Below, in pieces: positions 6,317 to 9,879 of a DNA stretch of 9,879 nucleotides (positions are counted from its first letter, which is position 1; each line of letters starts with the position of its first letter). The position numbers and the translations under genes were made by a program. Under the pieces are notes generated by a model. It saw only the letters and a program-made list of their open reading frames with translations, was not told the origin of the DNA and searched no databases. This DNA comes from Sulfitobacter sp. (lineage in GTDB: Bacteria > Pseudomonadota > Alphaproteobacteria > Rhodobacterales > Rhodobacteraceae), in assembly GCA_024636395.1 (NCBI GenBank), contig JAGXHD010000039.1:1-9879 (forward strand), in the 5' to 3' direction.

Positions 6317-6336
6317 CCAAGATTAGGAGTTTGTTC

Positions 6337-6942
6337 ATGAACAAGTTCACCACCCTCAGCGGCATCGCTGCACCGCTTGATCTGATCAACATCGACACCG
6401 ATATGATCATCCCCAAGCAGTTCCTCAAAACCATCAAACGCTCCGGGCTTGGCGTCAATCTCTTCGACGAGATGCGCTATGACGACGACCGCAACGAAAT
6501 CCCCGAGTTCGTCCTCAACAAGCCGCAGTACCGCGATGCGCAGATCCTTGTGGCGGGCGATAACTTCGGCTGCGGCTCCTCCCGCGAGCATGCGCCATGG
6601 GCCATCGCCGACTTCGGCATCACCTGCGTGATCGCGCCGTCCTACGCCGACATCTTCTATAACAACTGCTTCAAGAACGGCATCCTGCCCATCGTTCTGC
6701 CGCAAGAACAGGTTGATGTGCTGATGAAGGACGCGGAAAAGGGCGCGAACGCCCGCATCGAGATCGACCTTGAAAGTCAGAGTATCACAACCTCGGACGG
6801 CGAAGTATTTACCTTCGAAGTCGACGCTTTCAAAAAGCATTGCCTGATGAACGGCCTCGACGATATCGGCCTGACCATGGAGAAGGCCGCCGCGATCGAC
6901 ACCTTCGAAGCGGCCGCAACCCAGAGCCGTCCCTGGGTTTGA
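6337..6942 (+). CDS. leuD: 3-isopropylmalate dehydratase small subunit
   Basis: LeuD is the swivelling small subunit that completes the isopropylmalate isomerase active site with LeuC. The 201-residue length matches the bacterial family. Visible hallmarks are LINIDTDMIIPKQFLKTI (16-33), the substrate-binding NFGCGSSREHAPWAI (76-90) and SYADIFYNNCFKNGILPI (102-119). ATG 6337 follows AGGAG (6325-6329) by seven bases; an in-frame TTG at 6331 lies too close to that site to be preferred. It is separated from leuC by a structured 121-base spacer, unusual for a subunit pair, and has its own strong ribosome site. Downstream come 319 bases rich in inverted repeats before the next gene. Confidence 0.98.
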   Translation: MNKFTTLSGIAAPLDLINIDTDMIIPKQFLKTIKRSGLGVNLFDEMRYDDDRNEIPEFVLNKPQYRDAQILVAGDNFGCGSSREHAPWAIADFGITCVIAPSYADIFYNNCFKNGILPIVLPQEQVDVLMKDAEKGANARIEIDLESQSITTSDGEVFTFEVDAFKKHCLMNGLDDIGLTMEKAAAIDTFEAAATQSRPWV

Positions 6943-6966
6943 GCGCCTTCTACATAATTGCGAAGA

Positions 6967-7000
6967 CTTAACTTTTAATTAGCTTGTTCTAAAAGTTGAG
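6967..7000 (+). repeat. AU-rich hairpin downstream of leuD
   Basis: CTTAACTTTTA (6967-6977) pairs with TAAAAGTTGAG (6990-7000) over 11 positions, one of them a G-U pair, around a 12-base loop. It lies 24 bases after the leuD stop in an AT-rich patch. The RNA then runs CAGTTATTTT before a second, GC-rich hairpin. It may be part of a compound transcript end for leuCD, although stem composition and T-run spacing are not those of a textbook terminator. Confidence 0.4.
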
Positions 7001-7009
7001 CAGTTATTT

Positions 7010-7036
7010 TAGTGGGCAGGCAGCCCCTGCCCACTA
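7010..7036 (+). terminator. strong hairpin after leuD, possible leuCD transcript end
   Basis: TAGTGGGCAGG (7010-7020) and CCTGCCCACTA (7026-7036) are a perfect 11-bp inverted repeat with a 5-base loop. It is the most stable-looking simple stem in the window and the natural candidate for the 3' end of leuCD. The bases after it (GATGTTGCG) contain no T run, so it is not a standard intrinsic terminator; a role as a decay barrier for RNA ends made elsewhere is equally possible. Confidence 0.45.
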
Positions 7037-7053
7037 GATGTTGCGATTGCCTT

Positions 7054-7070
7054 ATTTGCGCCGTGCAAAT
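7054..7070. repeat. 17-bp palindrome, possible operator
   Basis: ATTTGC (7054-7059) and GCAAAT (7065-7070) form a perfect 6-bp inverted repeat with a 5-base centre, typical in size for a dimeric regulator site. It is the third inverted repeat in about 100 bases. No regulator can be named. The rest of the gap (7071-7261) has no gene I believe in, apart from a weak promoter candidate. Confidence 0.3.
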
Positions 7071-7136
7071 GATGCAAGAACGCACCACCCCCTCCCTCAA
7101 AACGCCCCAACTGTCGGCTCATCTGGCGCAATAGTC

Positions 7137-7165
7137 TTGAGAACTAAGGCGAAAGAAGGCACGAT
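7137..7165 (+). promoter_or_regulatory. weak promoter candidate for the membrane-protein/EEP pair
   Basis: TTGAGA (7137-7142) matches the -35 consensus at five of six bases. After 17 bases comes CACGAT (7160-7165), matching the -10 at only three. Rhodobacterales promoters often have a firm TTG and a loose -10, so it is admissible. A transcript from here would have a leader of about 90 bases before the TTG start at 7262. Confidence 0.22.
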
Positions 7166-7261
7166 TGTGACAACAATGAGGCAGTCCTTCCGAACCCGAA
7201 GGCATCAAGTTGGGACAAGCACGCGACAAACGCGGCTGGCCAGTTTGAAAGGGATAGAACG

Positions 7262-8101
7262 TTGATAGTACGTATGACCAGCGCCGTGGCGCGTGGACTT
7301 CTGGTTGCGACCCTGATCATGACACCGGCGCTTGTGTTGCCGGGCATGTCCAGCGATTCGACCCAGATCGTCTTGCTCGTGGCGCTTCTCGCTGCGGTTC
7401 TGACATTTGTCGAATATAATTCGGTATTTCCAAGCATTGTAGAGTTTCGTAATGCCGCCCCGTTCAACCGCCTGCGGTTTATATCCCTGTTTGCCATGAT
7501 TTTTCTGCTGAGCGTCATCGTGAAGGGGATGAGTGATCCGACCTTGCTGACGACCGCACTCACCTCGATCGGGACGATTGTAGGCAATGCCATGGACTTC
7601 CCCTATTCGCCCGTCCGCATGGTCGTGCTGATGCTGCCAGCGGATGCCTCCTACGAAACTGTAAGCTTCGTGCGCACGGCAGCGGGCCTCTCCTACCTGA
7701 TTTCGCTCATCGCCATGACCGCCTTTCTGGTCCTTGTGCGACTGCTCAACTGGCCTGCGCGCTCCGGGGCGTTCAATGTCTGGGTCAATCTGCCGCTTTT
7801 CGATCCGACCGCGGGCGGCGATGTGCTCGAGCGGCTGCAGCGTGATGCGCGGGTCAATATCGCACTTGGTTTCCTTCTGCCTTTTGCCGTGCCGGCTGTA
7901 GTCAAGCTGGCCGCTGATCTGCTAGACCCAATTACAATGCAGAACCCGCAAACCCTGATTTGGACAATTGCAGCATGGGCCTTCCTACCGGCAAGTATCA
8001 TCATGCGCGGCATCGCCATGGGCAAGATTGCCGACATGATCGAGGAGAAGCGAAAGCGTGCCTATGCCGAGCAGGCGGCCGAGGGGCTGCAGGCAGCCTG
8101 A
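7262..8101 (+). CDS. six-helix membrane protein of unknown function
   Basis: A 279-residue polytopic inner-membrane protein that I do not recognise as a named family. Six hydrophobic segments are visible at about residues 9-28, 34-52, 72-90, 141-163, 199-220 and 230-249. A polar segment with NLPLFDPTAGGDVLERLQRD (176-195) lies between helices four and five, and the tail (260-279) is charged and probably cytoplasmic. The likely start is TTG at 7262, since AAGGGA (7249-7254) is seven bases upstream; the next ATG (7274) is 19 bases from it and has no site of its own. Its end overlaps the proposed start of the EEP gene by four bases, which suggests translational coupling and a joint role. I recall the pair from between leuD and leuB in other Rhodobacterales, which I could not check here. 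Confidence 0.82.
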   Translation: MIVRMTSAVARGLLVATLIMTPALVLPGMSSDSTQIVLLVALLAAVLTFVEYNSVFPSIVEFRNAAPFNRLRFISLFAMIFLLSVIVKGMSDPTLLTTALTSIGTIVGNAMDFPYSPVRMVVLMLPADASYETVSFVRTAAGLSYLISLIAMTAFLVLVRLLNWPARSGAFNVWVNLPLFDPTAGGDVLERLQRDARVNIALGFLLPFAVPAVVKLAADLLDPITMQNPQTLIWTIAAWAFLPASIIMRGIAMGKIADMIEEKRKRAYAEQAAEGLQAA

Positions 8102-9105
8102 TCCATCTTTTATGCGCTGCGGTGCTGGCTCTGGCCTGCGCTGCCCTGCCCGCAGACGCGAATCCCCTGCGAGTTGCCACCTTCAACGCGGAACTGACAC
8201 GCAAGGGCCCCGGCCTCTTGCTGCGCGATATCCTCAAGGGCGACGACCCCCAAATCAGCGCATTTACCGCGCTTCTGCTTAAAGTGCGCCCCGATATCAT
8301 CGCGCTTCAGGGCGTCGATTACGATCTGAAGGGCACAGCAGTCCAAGCACTCGTCTCCACGTTGGAATCTGGCGGCCTGAGCTATCCGCACCGCTTCACG
8401 GCCGCCCCCAACGCAGGCCAGGCCAGCGGTCTTGATCTCAACGGCGACGGCCGCTTGGGCGACGCCGATGATGCGCACGGGTTTGGCAGGTTCAACGGGA
8501 TGGGGGGCATGGCGATCCTGTCCCGCTTCCCGATTCAAAGAGACGTCGTAGAGGATTACACCCTGCTGCTATGGCGCGATTTTCCCGGCAACATCTATCC
8601 GATGATCGGGGCCGCTCCGTTCGGTGGGCAGGGGGTGCACAACGTGCACAGGCTATCCTCGCGTGGCCACTGGGTTGTGCCCGTGGAGACGCCGGACAAC
8701 GGCACTCTGCGTCTTATGACCTTCCACGCCACACCGCCGCTCTATGACGGAGACGAGGACCGCAATGGCCGCCGCAATCACGACGAAGTGGCCTTCTGGA
8801 ACGCCTATCTCGACGAGGACGAACGCACGGAACCCTTCATCCTGCTCGGGACGGCCAACATCGACCCCAAGCGGGGCAGCGGCAGACGCGGCGCGATCAG
8901 GGGCCTGCTGGCGCATCCCCTGTTGCAAAACCCCTTTGGCGACGCGCCCACCGCCATCTTTTCCGAGGCAATGCCCGAGGGATTGCAGGTTGATTATCTG
9001 CTGCCGTCCACAGACTGGAAAGTTATCGCGCAAGGCATCGAAACCGCCCCCGGGGCCAGCCGCCACAGCCTGCTTTGGGTGGACCTCGGCCGCGCCAATC
9101 CTTGA
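8098..9105 (+). CDS. exported EEP-fold protein (endonuclease/exonuclease/phosphatase family), altered active site
   Basis: EEP proteins are metal-dependent phosphodiesterases or phosphatases. Here a signal peptide (hydrophobic to about residue 17, LPADA cleavage near 21) exports the protein. Family landmarks are visible from CTG 8098 (335 residues): LRVATFN (24-30), RPDIIALQG (64-72), GGMAILSRFPI (136-146), LMTFHATPP (206-214), ILLGTANIDP (248-257), VDYLLPS (298-304) and SRH (321-323). Several usual metal or catalytic residues differ: the Glu of LQE is Gly72, the Asp of GDxN is Thr252 and the Asp of SDH is Arg322. DLNGDGRLGDAD (113-124) looks like a dockerin/EF-hand calcium loop. The start is unsure: no ATG, GTG or TTG gives a full signal peptide, CTG 8098 overlaps the previous stop (CTGA), GTG 8122 shortens it, and ATG 7960 would overlap the upstream gene by 142 bases. 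Confidence 0.85.
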   Translation: MIHLLCAAVLALACAALPADANPLRVATFNAELTRKGPGLLLRDILKGDDPQISAFTALLLKVRPDIIALQGVDYDLKGTAVQALVSTLESGGLSYPHRFTAAPNAGQASGLDLNGDGRLGDADDAHGFGRFNGMGGMAILSRFPIQRDVVEDYTLLLWRDFPGNIYPMIGAAPFGGQGVHNVHRLSSRGHWVVPVETPDNGTLRLMTFHATPPLYDGDEDRNGRRNHDEVAFWNAYLDEDERTEPFILLGTANIDPKRGSGRRGAIRGLLAHPLLQNPFGDAPTAIFSEAMPEGLQVDYLLPSTDWKVIAQGIETAPGASRHSLLWVDLGRANP

Positions 9106-9159
9106 CGCCCCAGCCCGCGCGCGCTACGCCGATTTAAGCAAATTTCAGGAGCGTATCGC

Positions 9160-9879
9160 ATGGCTAACCCGACCCTTTTGATCCTCGCCGGTGACGGCAT
9201 CGGCCCCGAAGTCATGGGGCAGGTCACCCGCGTCATCGACTGGTTCGGCGCCAAGCGCGATCTGGCCTTCGACGTCGAGCATGATCTGGTAGGTGGCGTT
9301 GCCTACGACAAGCACGGCACCCCGCTGCATGACGATACGATGGCGCGCGCGCTGGAGGTCGATGCCGTTCTGCTCGGTGCCGTGGGCGGGCCAAAGTACG
9401 ACAATCTGGACTTTTCGGTGAAGCCAGAGCGCGGACTGCTGCGCTTGCGCAAGGAGATGGACCTTTTCTCGAACCTGCGCCCCGCGCAATGCTTCGACGC
9501 ACTGGCGGACTTCTCCTCACTGAAAAAGGATATCGTGGCGGGCCTCGACATCATGATCGTGCGCGAGCTGACCTCGGGCGTTTACTTCGGCGAGCCACGC
9601 GGGATCTTCGAGGAAGGCAACGAGCGCGTCGGCATCAACACCCAGCGCTACACCGAGTCCGAGATTGCCCGCGTTGCGCGGTCGGCGTTTGAGCTGGCAC
9701 GTCGTCGCAGCAATCGTGTGTGCTCGATGGAAAAGGCCAACGTGATGGAATCCGGCGTGCTGTGGCGGCAGGTCGTGACCGAGATCCACGAGAAGGAATA
9801 CGCGGACGTCGAACTGTCGCACATGTATGCCGACAACGGCGCGATGCAGCTGGTGCGGAACCCCAAGCAGTTCGACGTC
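9160..9879 (+). CDS. leuB: 3-isopropylmalate dehydrogenase, N-terminal part (cut by window end)
   Basis: LeuB oxidatively decarboxylates 3-isopropylmalate with NAD to the keto acid precursor of leucine, using Mg or Mn. The first 240 of about 365-370 residues are present. Recognisable parts are GDGIGPEVM (11-19), AVGGPKYD (74-81), substrate-binding arginines Arg97 region, Arg107 (NLRP) and Arg135 (MIVRELTSG), catalytic Tyr142 in GVYFGEPRG, Lys192 in EKANVMESG and the first metal-binding Asp225 in HMYADN. The remaining metal ligands lie past the edge. ATG 9160 has AGGAG (9147-9151) eight bases upstream. A 54-base gap follows the EEP stop, with no terminator in it, so read-through from the EEP gene is plausible. 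The frame is open to the last base. Confidence 0.97.
   Translation, partial: MANPTLLILAGDGIGPEVMGQVTRVIDWFGAKRDLAFDVEHDLVGGVAYDKHGTPLHDDTMARALEVDAVLLGAVGGPKYDNLDFSVKPERGLLRLRKEMDLFSNLRPAQCFDALADFSSLKKDIVAGLDIMIVRELTSGVYFGEPRGIFEEGNERVGINTQRYTESEIARVARSAFELARRRSNRVCSMEKANVMESGVLWRQVVTEIHEKEYADVELSHMYADNGAMQLVRNPKQFDV

Noticed and set aside
7038..7265. 75-codon frame ending in a TTGA overlap with the membrane-protein start
   Set aside because: No ribosome site at ATG 7038, low-complexity basic composition, and the frame runs over hairpin and palindrome sequence. The 4-base overlap is suggestive but not enough.
4809..9879. Membrane protein plus nuclease-fold protein as an anti-phage or toxin system
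   Set aside because: The EEP protein carries an export signal and altered active-site residues, sits in a housekeeping leucine cluster, and there is no regulator, antitoxin, mobile element or composition change nearby.
1..9879. tRNA, rRNA, CRISPR, insertion sequence or attachment site
   Set aside because: No cloverleaf-like arms, regularly spaced repeats, transposase motifs or flanking target duplications were seen on either strand by eye.

Overview
The window looks like a chromosomal segment of an alphaproteobacterium, most likely a marine Rhodobacteraceae (Roseobacter-type) species. The reasons are the GC-rich codon use, the Rhodobacterales-like RsfS/RlmH, LeuC/LeuD and LeuB sequences, and the presence of a six-helix membrane protein plus an endonuclease/exonuclease/phosphatase-fold (EEP) protein between leuD and leuB. 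I recall that gene order from Rhodobacterales genomes; I could not look it up here.

Layout. Positions 1-433 hold no gene I can recognise, but an AT-rich 21-bp palindrome at 27-47 overlaps a possible leftward promoter. A rightward pair follows: a DUF599 membrane protein (434-1138) and a small exported protein (1175-1528). These converge, with a 4-base overlap of stop codons, on a leftward gene set read from right to left: a MscS-family channel (4549-3209), a FAD/NAD(P)H oxidoreductase of the ferredoxin-reductase fold (3179-2511), rsfS (2355-2002) and rlmH (1995-1525). rsfS has its own candidate promoter, a leader hairpin and a strong ribosome binding site. That site serves either an 18-codon leader ORF coupled to rsfS by TAATG, or a CTG-started longer RsfS.

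The right half is the leucine biosynthesis region, divergent from the mscS-type gene: leuC (4809-6215), leuD (6337-6942), a membrane protein (7262-8101), the EEP protein (about 8098-9105) and the start of leuB (9160 onward, cut by the window edge). LeuC and LeuD form isopropylmalate isomerase and LeuB is the next enzyme of the pathway. The membrane protein and the exported EEP protein overlap each other and have no obvious metabolic link to leucine. The leuC-leuD and leuD-membrane-protein gaps are rich in inverted repeats.

Most of the window is ordinary core-genome content; I see no mobile element, CRISPR array, RNA gene or defence system. The points most worth a second look are the EEP protein, whose expected metal/catalytic positions are altered and which has a dockerin-like loop and a probable non-ATG start; the rsfS leader/start problem; and the structured spacers around leuD.
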